Below, piece after piece: positions 17,041 through 25,893 of a DNA stretch of 64,000 nt. The stretch comes from Candidatus Poribacteria bacterium (GTDB lineage Bacteria > Abyssobacteria > SURF-5): NCBI GenBank assembly GCA_016215705.1, contig JACRIR010000207.1:19886-83885 (forward strand). The letters are read 5' to 3'. Both the position numbers and the translations under genes were made by a program. The notes beneath the pieces were generated by a model. That model made no database searches, had not been told where the DNA came from, and saw only the letters and a program-made list of their open reading frames with translations. Each line of letters starts with the position of its first letter. Position 1 is the stretch's first letter.

Positions 17041-17100
17041 TCTAATGCTGAACGGCAGGTTACATGGTGCTCGGGGTTGATAGTAATAAAGAAACAGGTC

Positions 17101-17142
17101 TTAGTTCGGGACACGATGCCGCATCGTGTCCCCGAATTAAGG
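17101..17142. repeat. Dispersed palindrome P5, inside a 5' leader
   Basis: TTCGGGACACGATGC-C-GCATCGTGTCCCCGAA with one base lost on the left arm. It lies between promoter B and the start at 17176, so it should be transcribed in the leader. The right flank (GTCAGTTTCCTTAGGAGG) contains the ribosome-binding site of the gene. Confidence 0.88.
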
Positions 17143-17175
17143 GGAACAATAGTCAGTTTCCTTAGGAGGCTCGTC

Positions 17176-18228
17176 ATGAGTGAGAACGTTTACGCCAGGC
17201 TTCGTGAATACCTCGACAAGATGCCGAACGGATATCCCGCAACCGACAGCGGAGTGGAAATTCGCATACTTAAGAAACTGTTTTCGCCGGAGGACGCCGA
17301 GTTCGTGATGAAACTGACCCAACACCCGGAGTCGGCTCGCGAAATTGCCAAACGGCTTGGGATAAACGAATCCAAGACGACAGAGAAGCTGGAGAACTTG
17401 ACGAGACGAGGTCTCATCTTCAGGCTGCGAAAGGGAAAGAGTGTTCGATACAACACCGTTCAATTCCTCAGCGGCATCTTCGATTTCCAACTGCCCCATA
17501 TGGACCGCGAATACGCTGAAATGATAGAAGAGTACATGCCTTCTGTCGCCAGGTCCTTGATGCCTCTCAAGACCAAGCAGGCCCGCGTTGTTCCCGTCGG
17601 CTCTGCCATCGATGCCGCCCCCGAAGTCGCAACATACAATCGCGTGCGTGAACTCGTCAAGAATCACGACCTCATCGCGGTGGCGCATTGCCGCTGCCGC
17701 AGGGAACAAGGGCTCTTGGGTCACAACTGTGATCGCCCGAGCGAGACATGCTTCTTCTTCGGAGTATGGGCGCAATACTATATCGATACCGGCATGGGCC
17801 GAGAGCTATCCAAGGACGAAGCCATGAAACTGTTCGCCATGGCAGAGGAATCGAAGCTCGTGCTCTGTGCCAGCAATACGCAGGAACTAATGTTTATCTG
17901 TTCGTGCTGTCCATGCTGCTGCGTCGCATTCAAATTGCTCAAGCTTACGGAGAATCCGGGCGACCTTGTCCTCTCATATTACAGGGCTGCCATAAATCCT
18001 GACGTGTGCACCGCTTGCGGCGCGTGCCTCGAACGTTGTCAGATCAACGCGATTGCCGAAAAGGACGGAGTCATGGAAGTGCTGCCTGCGCGATGCATAG
18101 GTTGCGGGCTGTGCGTCTCGGCGTGTCCGACCGACGCAATCAAGCTCGAAGAAAAACGTAGACCTGCTCCCCCTGCGACGATGGGGGAATGGCACAAGAG
18201 GCTTTCGGATGAACGCGGAGTGAGTTGA
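17176..18228 (+). CDS. Winged-helix and ferredoxin-domain protein
   Basis: A 350-residue protein. An N-terminal winged helix (about residues 35-95: QHPESAREIAKRLGINESK, TTEKLENLTRRGLIFRL) is followed by a Cys-rich middle part (CRCRREQ, HNCDRPSETC, then CSCCPCCC near residue 240). Two 4Fe-4S motifs close the protein (CTACGACLERC and CIGCGLCVSACP, about 275-325). The start at 17176 follows CCTTAGGAGG; the upstream ORF extension is only palindrome sequence. The family occurs in anaerobes beside electron-transfer and CoA-metabolism genes, and it could be a redox-responsive regulator or electron carrier. Its exact role is not known. Confidence 0.82.
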   Translation: MSENVYARLREYLDKMPNGYPATDSGVEIRILKKLFSPEDAEFVMKLTQHPESAREIAKRLGINESKTTEKLENLTRRGLIFRLRKGKSVRYNTVQFLSGIFDFQLPHMDREYAEMIEEYMPSVARSLMPLKTKQARVVPVGSAIDAAPEVATYNRVRELVKNHDLIAVAHCRCRREQGLLGHNCDRPSETCFFFGVWAQYYIDTGMGRELSKDEAMKLFAMAEESKLVLCASNTQELMFICSCCPCCCVAFKLLKLTENPGDLVLSYYRAAINPDVCTACGACLERCQINAIAEKDGVMEVLPARCIGCGLCVSACPTDAIKLEEKRRPAPPATMGEWHKRLSDERGVS

Positions 18229-18361
18229 ATGGTCCATCCGTCCACAGGGAAAGCGGCAATCATGAGTGTTCGCAGAGGGGTGTGCCTTTCTTTCATAAGT
18301 AATCTGCCAGAGACGAGTTAGCCGTTCCGCAGGAAAAAATAAAATATCCACAGAATAGCCC

Positions 18362-18422
18362 TTGACAGAGTGAAGGACTTCATGATATAATAACGATATA
18401 ATAAAATATAGTATCACTATGA
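18362..18422 (+). promoter_or_regulatory. Shared promoter/operator module C
   Basis: TTGACA (18362), 18 bases, TATAAT (18386-18391), then ACGATATAATAAAATATAGT and ATCACTATGA. It is nearly identical to module D: the 13-base middle TAATAAAATATAR is the same and the half-sites are ATARYGATA/TWTCACTAT. Confidence 0.8.
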
Positions 18423-18586
18423 AACCAAATCTTGACAGCTATTTGAAAGACACGCGGCGGATGTCTGATGAAGGTATCGCGGAAAGCATGGTAAAGACCA
18501 TGCCGAAGCGAGAGTTCAAGAATGCCATAGAGAATATGGGCAAATACCGAATTCCGCTGCAGAAAGTAGTAGACCCGAAACCTTAG
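18419..18586 (+). CDS. Small hypothetical protein (55 aa)
   Basis: An ORF below the track cutoff: MKPNLDSYLKDTRRMSDEGI then AESMVKTMPKREFKNAIENMGKYRI. It begins about 22 bases after the expected start of transcription from module C, with no Shine-Dalgarno, and its ATG overlaps the operator. The composition (charged, helical) is protein-like. I do not recognise a family. It may be a real leader peptide or small protein, or only an open stretch. Confidence 0.35.
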   Translation: MKPNLDSYLKDTRRMSDEGIAESMVKTMPKREFKNAIENMGKYRIPLQKVVDPKP

Positions 18587-18840
18587 TTCTGGCTGTCCAT
18601 TCAACAGGACTCCCAGCAAGTGCAAGGCGCAGGGGGAAAAGGCGTGAAGGCTTTCAGCACGACGGCTTCATTCATGTTCGCAGGTTAGTTTGCTGAGCCT
18701 TTCGACCGACCGATTCCCCCTGCGCTTTGCCTATTGGCGCCTTCGCCCTCGTCAAACTCAAAGATGTTGAGATGTTTCATTTGTGTCCAGTTCATTCCGC
18801 GGCGGCCTGCCCGATTATAGCCGTTAGATAGGGAGCATGG

Positions 18841-19572
18841 ATGCGATACGCAATCATATGTGATGTTCATTCCAACCTTGAGGCTTTGGAGACAGTGCTC
18901 GCAGAAATAAAAAGGCAGAGAGCTGACAAAATCGTGCATCTCGGGGATATTGTGGGCTACAACGCGAACCCCAACGAGTGCATCGAGATTTTCATGGAAG
19001 AGAACATCACTTCAATAATGGGGAACCATGATGCGGCCGCTTGCGGCCTGGATGATCCCTTATGGTTCAATCCTGTCGCGAAGGGGGCGGCGATCTGGAC
19101 ACGCGCCAACCTAGACGCGAAGAAGAGAGATTACCTGCGAGGTCTTCCGGAGAAACTGGCGCTTGACAATACTCTCCTGCTTTCCCATGGGTCCCCTGAA
19201 AACCGTGACGACTATGTCATCGATTGGATAGATGCGATGCGTCAGTTCGCCGTCATGGAGAAGATGTTAGTGAACATTTGCTTCCTCGGACACAGCCATC
19301 TTCCTGCGTTGTTCGCGCACCGCGGCCTGAACCATAACCTCGACAGATACGGCAAACACACCCTTGACGCCAATAATCGATATCTGGTGAATTTCGGAGG
19401 CCTGGGGCAGCCTCGCGACGGTGATCCGCGCACCTGCTTCGGCGTCTTCGATTCCGAACAGATGACGGTCGAATTTTTCAGGCTCAAATACGACGTCCTC
19501 AAATGTGCAAAGAAGGTCAAGAAGGCGGGTCTTGACGGGTCTCTGGCCGACAGACTGATCGAGGGTGTTTGA
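18841..19572 (+). CDS. Metallophosphoesterase (calcineurin-like)
   Basis: A 243-residue phosphoesterase with all family motifs in order: CDVHSN (DxH), HLGDIVGYN (GD), MGNHDAAA (GNHD), LLSHGSP and FLGHSHLP (GHxH). Such enzymes hydrolyse phosphodiesters or diadenosine polyphosphates with two metal ions. The ATG follows GGGAGC. Module C lies upstream, so the gene may be transcribed with the truncated HgdB-like gene (42 bases later) and the enoate-reductase genes. Confidence 0.88.
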   Translation: MRYAIICDVHSNLEALETVLAEIKRQRADKIVHLGDIVGYNANPNECIEIFMEENITSIMGNHDAAACGLDDPLWFNPVAKGAAIWTRANLDAKKRDYLRGLPEKLALDNTLLLSHGSPENRDDYVIDWIDAMRQFAVMEKMLVNICFLGHSHLPALFAHRGLNHNLDRYGKHTLDANNRYLVNFGGLGQPRDGDPRTCFGVFDSEQMTVEFFRLKYDVLKCAKKVKKAGLDGSLADRLIEGV

Positions 19573-19614
19573 TCGCGCCTCACTTCCGTTCTCTTTGTGT
19601 TGGAGGATAGTAGA

Positions 19615-19977
19615 GTGACCAAGGCATCTATGGAATGCTCAGCGGGCATTTCAAATCCGTCTATCGAGGACTGGAAGAAACGGGGGAAGCCCGTTCTGGG
19701 CTATATCTGCGCCTACATTCCCCGCGAGCTCATTCACGCGGGCGGAATTCTGCCTTACAGGATCGGGGCAAGAGGCTGCGCCACAACGACTCAGGCCGAT
19801 GCGTGGATGGCTTCGCTCACTTGTTCCTTCAGCCGGTCTTGCCTTGAACTTGCCCTCAGAGGGGAATATTCGTTCCTTGACGGTCTCATCTCCATGAACA
19901 CCTGCGAGTGTATGCGCAGGATGTGCGACAACACTCAGGGAAATAATGCGCCTCAATATCATGAGGACATCAACTGA
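19615..19977 (+). pseudogene. N-terminal fragment of a 2-hydroxyacyl-CoA dehydratase/benzoyl-CoA reductase subunit (HgdB/BcrC family)
   Basis: A 120-codon ORF starting at GTG after TTGGAGGATAG. GKPVLGYICAYIPRELIHAGGILPYRIG and SCLELALRGEYSFLDGLI are the start of HgdB-family subunits (GY..xYxPxELIxAAGxxPxRL). Family members are about 380-430 residues, so roughly two thirds is missing; the next gene starts 29 bases later. I find no continuation in another frame. It is either a relic of a dehydratase replaced during rearrangement or a maintained short protein. Confidence 0.65.
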
Positions 19978-20005
19978 ACAAATAACATAGGTGACAGGGG
20001 GGATC

Positions 20006-21988
20006 ATGCCGGAACTCGCACATCTCTTCTCACCGATTACCATCGGTAAGGTAACGATCCGCAACCGCATCTTCGCGTCCGCTCATATCCTGAATTATGC
20101 AGAGAACGGGCTTCCGTCTGAGCGGCACGCCCGGTACTACGAGGCCCGCGCGAAGGGAGGAATCGGCCTCATCATACAAGAGGGCACGGTCGTCTCGCCT
20201 CGCTCCGAATTCCATTCTGTGATCTCACACGGCTTCAAGGACGAAATCATACCCGGCCTCCGAAGAATCAGTGAGGCCGTCCATTCGCATGGCGCAAAGC
20301 TTCTCCTGCAGTTGGCCCACGGCGGCGCGGTCGCGTCCTCATATTTCGTCGGGGGAAACATGGAGGGGTGCTCGCCGGTGCCTACTCCCGCCATTGGTGA
20401 AATACCACGTGTCATGGATGATGAGGCTATCAGTAAGTCGGTGCAAGATCATGTTGATACCGCTCTGAGGGCAAAGGAGGCAAGCTACGACGGCGTCGAA
20501 CTCCATTTCGGACACGGCTATCTGCAGCAGCAGTTCCTTTCCCCTTATTACAATATTCGCACAGACGCCTTCGGCGGCAGTCTCGAAAACCGCATGCGCT
20601 TCGGAATGCGCATCATCGATGCGGTCAGGAAGGCAGTTGGCGATGATTTTATCGTCGGGGTGCGCACATCGGCCGAGGAACTCATCCCCGAGGGATATAC
20701 CATGGAGTTAGCAAAGCAGTTTATCCCCCTCTGGGTTAAGACTGGAAAGATAGACTTCTTCAATGTTTCAGTCGCGAATTCGACCACGATGGCTTTTGCG
20801 ATACCTCCGATGATGATCCCTCCGCGGCCCTTTGTATTCTGCGCCGCCGAGATCAAACAGCTTGTCGACGTTCCGGTCTTTACGGCGATACGTATCAATG
20901 ACCCCGTTATCGCCAACGACATCATCAAGAACAACGAAGCGGACATGGTCGCCATGACAAGAGCGACCATCTGCGATCCGGAATTGCCCAACAAGGCGAA
21001 GGAAGGGCGCCTCGACGATATACGGCTTTGTATCGCCTGCAATGAGGGTTGCTGGGAACGGTGGGCGCGCAACGCGCCGATCACCTGCATGCAGAATCCC
21101 GAAACAGGCCATGAGGGAGTGTTTAAGATTGTGCCCGCCCCGAAGAAAAAGAAGGTTTTGGTCATCGGCGGCGGGTGCGCCGGAATGGAGGCCGCCATCG
21201 TTGCCAAGCAAAGAGGTCATGATGTGGTTCTTTACGAGAAATCCGTAGAACTCGGAGGCGCGATTCTGATCGCCGCAAAAGCCCCAAGCCGGCAGGAACT
21301 CGGCCAGGCTGTCCGCTTCTTGAAGCATGAGGTGGAGAGGCTCGGAGTCGAGGTGCGCCTGAATCAAGAGGCGACTTCCTCCGCAGTGCTCAAGGAAAGG
21401 CCGGATGCGGTAATCGTCGCAACCGGCGCCACAACGATCACGGACCCGAGACCGGATGTCGTCGGCCCCGGCTCCGCCATTGATATCCAGCCGGGAGCAC
21501 ATGCAGTCACGGCGGAGGATGTGCTCGAGGGAAAGGCGCAGACAGGACAGCGTGTGGTTATTGCAGACCAGCAGAACTATATGAAAGGACTCGTCACAGC
21601 AGAGTTCCTTGCCGATAAGGGCAAAGAAGTTACGATTATCATGCCGTTGCCGCTCCGATATCTGGCAGCCAATCCATATGACATGGACGCCTCCACCCAT
21701 GCGATCCAGATTCTGAACCTCAAGACAAGAAACGTGAAGCGGATCAGCGATTGCAAGGTGAAGAAAGTCAGTCCCGGCAAGGTGGTTATCGAGGACGTAT
21801 TCACCCAAACGCGACAGGAGCTCGATGCGGACACTCTCGTGCTTTCGTACTGGCGTAAGTCCGAGATCAAACTTTACGAAGAGCTCCGCGATAAAGTCAA
21901 GGAACTCTATCTGACCGGCGACGCCCTGTCCCCGCGCCGTCTCATCGAAGCAATCCACGAAAGCTACAAGATCGCAATGAACGTTTAG
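20006..21988 (+). CDS. 2-enoate reductase/2,4-dienoyl-CoA reductase-like flavoprotein (copy 1)
   Basis: A 660-residue enzyme with an N-terminal OYE-type FMN barrel (LFSPITIGKVTIRNRIF; GYDG-like SYDGVELHFGHGYLQQQFLSP near residue 165), a 4Fe-4S segment (CIACNEGCWERW near 345) and C-terminal FAD/NAD(P) domains (VLVIGGGCAGMEAAIVAKQRGHDV near 390). This architecture is shared by FadH, clostridial 2-enoate reductase and trimethylamine dehydrogenase. It should reduce a conjugated C=C bond with electrons from NAD(P)H or ETF. ATG follows AGGGGGGATC. A paralogue follows at 22894. The substrate is not determined. Confidence 0.88.
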   Translation: MPELAHLFSPITIGKVTIRNRIFASAHILNYAENGLPSERHARYYEARAKGGIGLIIQEGTVVSPRSEFHSVISHGFKDEIIPGLRRISEAVHSHGAKLLLQLAHGGAVASSYFVGGNMEGCSPVPTPAIGEIPRVMDDEAISKSVQDHVDTALRAKEASYDGVELHFGHGYLQQQFLSPYYNIRTDAFGGSLENRMRFGMRIIDAVRKAVGDDFIVGVRTSAEELIPEGYTMELAKQFIPLWVKTGKIDFFNVSVANSTTMAFAIPPMMIPPRPFVFCAAEIKQLVDVPVFTAIRINDPVIANDIIKNNEADMVAMTRATICDPELPNKAKEGRLDDIRLCIACNEGCWERWARNAPITCMQNPETGHEGVFKIVPAPKKKKVLVIGGGCAGMEAAIVAKQRGHDVVLYEKSVELGGAILIAAKAPSRQELGQAVRFLKHEVERLGVEVRLNQEATSSAVLKERPDAVIVATGATTITDPRPDVVGPGSAIDIQPGAHAVTAEDVLEGKAQTGQRVVIADQQNYMKGLVTAEFLADKGKEVTIIMPLPLRYLAANPYDMDASTHAIQILNLKTRNVKRISDCKVKKVSPGKVVIEDVFTQTRQELDADTLVLSYWRKSEIKLYEELRDKVKELYLTGDALSPRRLIEAIHESYKIAMNV

Positions 21989-22009
21989 GCCAGACGAAAG
22001 GAGGATTTT

Positions 22010-22855
22010 ATGGGAATGAAAATCTGGTGGCAGAACATCTTCCCGCCGCAGGAACAGATGGAAAAGGAAATAGACCTGAAAACCCCAGTCAGCGTGGAGC
22101 ATGCCAGGCAAAAGCTTCTCGAAAACTTGAAGAGGGTTAGCAGGCCGGACACGCAAGTGGACGTCTATGACCTTAAGCATTCCGCGTACATGATAGAGAC
22201 TCCATATCTGGAGATGCTCAATAACGTGTGGTTGATCGAAGGGGTTATCGAAGCCGAAAAACAGGGATACGACGCCGCAATAATCGGATGCGCGAATGAC
22301 CCGGCCCTTCAGCAGGCCCGGCAGGCGGTTAATATCCCGGTGGTGGCGCCGACAGAGGCGGCGACGCTTCTCGCCTGCACACTGGGCAGCCGGTTCGGCA
22401 TGATCACCGTGATGGATGAGCTCATCGCATTCTGTGATCGCAATATTCGTAACTACGGACTGGAAGCCCGTCTCGCGCGGCCGGTCCGGGTTTTTCAGAT
22501 GGGCGAGAACTGGGTGAGTTTCTTGTTCGAGATGATGATCAATCCGCAAATCATCCAGCCTCAGTTTGATGAGTTGTGCCGCGCCTGCGTAGCAGATGGG
22601 GCGGAGGTTATATTGCCCGAGTGCTGTGCGCTCAGCCCCGCCGTAACAATGCTGGGTTATCACGAGGTGCCCGGCACAGGCGTGCCTATTCTGGACGTTA
22701 CCCACGCGGCGGTGAAAATGGCCGAGACGCTCGTAGACCTCAAGCGTTCGATAGGACTCGGAAAGGCCATGCGAGGTATTTATAAATCCGTGGCGCCGGA
22801 AGTGCGAGACGCAATGCGGTCCCTCGCCGTGCCTGCTGCCGCAGCCGTCTTTTGA
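22010..22855 (+). CDS. Asp/Glu/hydantoin racemase superfamily protein
   Basis: A 281-residue protein with the two catalytic cysteines of the superfamily, one in AAIIGCANDP (about residue 90) and one in VILPECCALSP (about 205). Members include hydantoin racemase, Asp/Glu racemase and maleate cis-trans isomerase. It is placed between two enoate-reductase-like genes and overlaps the next ORF extension. In that setting a cis-trans isomerase or racemase acting on an unsaturated or branched acid is plausible, but this is inference. ATG follows AAGGAGGAT. Confidence 0.8.
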   Translation: MGMKIWWQNIFPPQEQMEKEIDLKTPVSVEHARQKLLENLKRVSRPDTQVDVYDLKHSAYMIETPYLEMLNNVWLIEGVIEAEKQGYDAAIIGCANDPALQQARQAVNIPVVAPTEAATLLACTLGSRFGMITVMDELIAFCDRNIRNYGLEARLARPVRVFQMGENWVSFLFEMMINPQIIQPQFDELCRACVADGAEVILPECCALSPAVTMLGYHEVPGTGVPILDVTHAAVKMAETLVDLKRSIGLGKAMRGIYKSVAPEVRDAMRSLAVPAAAAVF

Positions 22856-22893
22856 ATTACTGGAACCTGTCTGAAATTAGTAGGGAGACGGTT

Positions 22894-24879
22894 ATGACCG
22901 AACTCACACATCTTTTCTCACCGATAACTATCAGAAGTCTCACCATCCGCAATCGCATCTTTCAGGGGGCCCACGTGACCGGGTTCGGCGAAAACGGCCT
23001 TCCGAGCGATCGTCACGTCCGCTATTACGAGGCCAGAGCCAAGGGAGGGGTCGGCCTCATCGTTCAGGAGGGAACAGTCGTTTCCCAGCGCTGTCAATTC
23101 CATCATAAGGCCTTTGTGCAAGGCTGGAAAGAGGAAATAACGCCTTGGCTCAAGAAGATTTCGGAAGCCGTCCATCCCCATGGAGCGAAACTCTTCTTGC
23201 AGCTCTGGCATGGAGGTTACTTCAGCTCTTCGCTCTATACCAACACTCCGGGCGTCTCCAGTTCCGAGATTCCCTCGTCCATTGTGGGCGAGGTTCCAGT
23301 GCCCCTCGATGAGGCAGCGATACTGGAGGAGACGCAGGCGCATGTTAATCTGGCTTTGAAGGCAAAAGAGGCCGGTTACGACGGCATAGAACTCAACTTC
23401 GGACATGGCTACCTGCAGCAGCAGTTCCTCTCGCCTGCGACAAACATACGAAACGACGCATATGGCGGAAGCCTGGAGAACCGGATGCGCTTCAGCATGA
23501 TGGTCATATCCGCCGTGCGCAGAGCTCTCGGAGACGGTCTTGTCCTTGGCCTTCGGGCCTCCGCAGATGAGTTCATACCGGAAGGTTACACCCTCAAGGA
23601 CATGAAAGAGATTATGTCTATCTGGGCTCGCTCGGGCCTCTTGGACTACTTGAATATCACAGTGGCCACCGGCAAGACGGGCGCGTACGCTATCGCGCCT
23701 ATGATGGTCCCCCCGCGACCTTTCGTCTATTGCGCCGCCGAGATTAAGCAGGTCGTGGACTTGCCGGTTTTTACCGGAATTCGGATCAATGACCCTGTCA
23801 TCGCCAATGATATCATCAAAAACAATGAGGCGGACATGGTGGCCATGGTGCGGGCGCTTCTCTCGGACCCGGAATTCGCTAACAAGGCGAGGGAAGGCCG
23901 CTCGGATGACATCCGCCTCTGCGTTGCCTGCAACGAAGGATGCTGGGCACAATGGGAGCGCCGTGAAGCCATCACTTGTATGCAAAATCCGGAAGCAGGC
24001 CGCGAAGCTACCTTTCGGATCACCCCTGCCGGGAAACCGAAGAGGGTCATGGTCGTGGGTGGCGGATGTGCCGGAATGAAGGCCGCCGTCGTGGCCAAAC
24101 AGAGAGGGCATGATGTGCGCCTTTACGAAAAGACTGCGGAATTGGGAGGCGCGATTCTTATTCCGGCAAAGGTCCCGAGCCGGCAGGAACTCGGCCAGGC
24201 CGTCCGCAATCTCAAGCGCGAAGTGGAGCGACTCGGCATCCCGGTATCCCTGAACACGGAAGTCACAGCGGACATGGTGGCCAAAGAGAAACCCGACGCA
24301 GTAATCATCGCCACGGGCGGCTCTGCCATCCCCGATCCCAGACCGGACGTCGTGGGGCCGTGTGCGGCTATTGAGATCGCGCCCGGAACCCATGTGGTGA
24401 CCGCCGAGGATGTTCTGGAAGGTCAGGTTCAGACCGGCCGGCGAGTCGTGATCGCGGATCAGCAAAACTTCATGAAGGGGCTCATCACGGCAGAGTTCCT
24501 CGCGGACCAGGGCAAGGACGTCACCCTCGTCATGCCCATTTCGATACGGCTCACTTCAGCCAATGCGTACGATATTGACATTCCCACGCTCGGAATCCAG
24601 ACGTTGAACATCAAGACAAAGGGTGTCAAGCGCATCCATGACTGCGAAGTCAAGAAGGCCGGGCCCGGCAAGATCGTACTCAAAGACGTCTTTACCGAGC
24701 AAGTCCAGGAGCTGGACGCAGACACTCTTGTGCTTTCTTACTGGCGCAAGGCCAACGTCAAACTCTACCAGGAACTCCAAGGAAAGGTCCCGGAGCTTTA
24801 TCGCATCGGAGACGCTCTTGCGCCGCGCAGGCTCATCAACGCCGTCTACGACGGCTACAAGGTCGCCATGGAGGTTTGA
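22894..24879 (+). CDS. 2-enoate reductase/2,4-dienoyl-CoA reductase-like flavoprotein (copy 2)
   Basis: A 661-residue close paralogue of the enzyme at 20006, collinear throughout: FMN barrel (YDGIELNFGHGYLQQQFLSP), 4Fe-4S segment (CVACNEGCWAQW) and FAD/NAD(P) domains (VMVVGGGCAGMKAAVVAKQRGHDV). The ATG at 22894 follows AGGGAGAC; the ORF-track start at 22852 overlaps the racemase. Tandem retention of both copies with different active-site surroundings suggests two subunits or two substrates. etfA starts three bases after the stop, so ETF is the likely electron partner. The large minus-strand ORFs here are shadows. Confidence 0.88.
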   Translation: MTELTHLFSPITIRSLTIRNRIFQGAHVTGFGENGLPSDRHVRYYEARAKGGVGLIVQEGTVVSQRCQFHHKAFVQGWKEEITPWLKKISEAVHPHGAKLFLQLWHGGYFSSSLYTNTPGVSSSEIPSSIVGEVPVPLDEAAILEETQAHVNLALKAKEAGYDGIELNFGHGYLQQQFLSPATNIRNDAYGGSLENRMRFSMMVISAVRRALGDGLVLGLRASADEFIPEGYTLKDMKEIMSIWARSGLLDYLNITVATGKTGAYAIAPMMVPPRPFVYCAAEIKQVVDLPVFTGIRINDPVIANDIIKNNEADMVAMVRALLSDPEFANKAREGRSDDIRLCVACNEGCWAQWERREAITCMQNPEAGREATFRITPAGKPKRVMVVGGGCAGMKAAVVAKQRGHDVRLYEKTAELGGAILIPAKVPSRQELGQAVRNLKREVERLGIPVSLNTEVTADMVAKEKPDAVIIATGGSAIPDPRPDVVGPCAAIEIAPGTHVVTAEDVLEGQVQTGRRVVIADQQNFMKGLITAEFLADQGKDVTLVMPISIRLTSANAYDIDIPTLGIQTLNIKTKGVKRIHDCEVKKAGPGKIVLKDVFTEQVQELDADTLVLSYWRKANVKLYQELQGKVPELYRIGDALAPRRLINAVYDGYKVAMEV

Positions 24880-24882
24880 TCG

Positions 24883-25893
24883 GTGAGGGAGATATGGACC
24901 CTCGTGGAGGTCTCCGGTGAGAAGATTCTGAGAGCGTCCCAGGAAGCCCTGTGCGAAGCCGTCAGACAAGGCAGACAACTCCGCGTCAGGACAACGGCTC
25001 TGGTTCTCGGGAGCCGAATTCCCGGACAGATTCTAGAGCGGCTCGGAACATTCGGACCCGATCGCGTGTTGGTAGTTGACAACGAGGCAGTCTCATCCTT
25101 TTCACCGAATGCGTATACGGACGCCCTTGAGCAGCTTCTGGCGGCGCACAAGCCGGATGTCCTTCTCATGGGAAGTTCAGTTCTCTCACGGGAAGTTGCC
25201 CCGCGCCTCGCCTGCAGGCTCGGATGTGGTCTTGTGACAGAGGCAACGTTCCTCAATCCGCAAGACGACGGATTTCTGGTGACGCGATCCGCTTTTCGAC
25301 CCCACGCATCCATGATCGTCTCGTTTCAGAGGCAAGGCTTGCAGATTATCACTCTGGCCGCGAAGGTTATGGACGTGGAGACGGCCGGCCCATTCTCATA
25401 CGCCATCGAATACGTCACCCAGCCTCTATCCTTCACGTCTGACACGGTCCGGGTTGAAGATACGATAAAGGAGATTTCGGCGCACCTCGACCTCACAGAT
25501 GCAGAAGTGATCGTCGCAGGCGGACGCGGAATGCAGAGCAAGGACCATTTCGATCTCCTCGACGAACTCGCCGAAGTTCTCGGCGGCGCAGTGGGCGCCA
25601 GCCGCATGGCCGTCGACATGAAGTGGAGACCGAAAGAGTGTATGGTGGGTATGACCGGCAAGATTGTATCACCAGGCCTGTACGTTGCCTGCGGCATCTC
25701 CGGCGCCATACAACATGTGATGGGCATGCAGTCCTCCGAGACTATCGTCGCCATCAATACGGACCCGCATGCGCCCATCTTTCGAATCGCGACACTCGGC
25801 ATCGTGGGAGACGTGAGAGATGTACTCCCCGTCATGATCGAGTCGTTCCGCAAAGCCGGCGCGGAAGCGGAAAGGCAGGAGTATTCCGCATGA
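24883..25893 (+). CDS. etfA: Electron transfer flavoprotein alpha subunit
   Basis: A 336-residue EtfA. The C-terminal FAD domain is intact (VIVAGGRGMQSKDHFDLL, GASRMAVDMKW, SPGLYVACGISGAIQHVMGM, INTDPHAPIF). The start is GTG three bases after the reductase stop. EtfA/EtfB form a heterodimer that carries electrons between flavin dehydrogenases and a membrane oxidoreductase. The gene order is A then B, with a 4-base overlap, and the membrane partner EtfD follows, so the three form one electron route. Confidence 0.93.
   Translation: MREIWTLVEVSGEKILRASQEALCEAVRQGRQLRVRTTALVLGSRIPGQILERLGTFGPDRVLVVDNEAVSSFSPNAYTDALEQLLAAHKPDVLLMGSSVLSREVAPRLACRLGCGLVTEATFLNPQDDGFLVTRSAFRPHASMIVSFQRQGLQIITLAAKVMDVETAGPFSYAIEYVTQPLSFTSDTVRVEDTIKEISAHLDLTDAEVIVAGGRGMQSKDHFDLLDELAEVLGGAVGASRMAVDMKWRPKECMVGMTGKIVSPGLYVACGISGAIQHVMGMQSSETIVAINTDPHAPIFRIATLGIVGDVRDVLPVMIESFRKAGAEAERQEYSA

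Larger units (their letters stand above)
16653..17175. other. Spacer with REP-like repeats, module B and palindrome P5
   Basis: No gene is seen. GTCATTCTGAGCGAAGCGAAG (16721-16746) is followed by an inverted partner (16778-16801, AGATTCCTTCTCGCTTCGCTCGGA). Module B and palindrome P5 follow. Confidence 0.7.
18229..18840. other. Spacer with module C, a small ORF and a long inverted repeat
   Basis: Apart from the 55-codon ORF at 18419 nothing coding is seen. GCAAGGCGCAGGGGGAA (18622-18638) and TTCCCCCTGCGCTTTGC (18714-18730) form an inverted repeat with one mismatch and a 75-base gap. Confidence 0.6.

Noticed and set aside
20768-22705. 645-codon minus-strand ORF (and 22918-24465, 515 codons)
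   Set aside because: These are mirror frames of the enoate-reductase and racemase genes, which have clear family motifs; the minus-strand translations have none and start without ribosome-binding sites.
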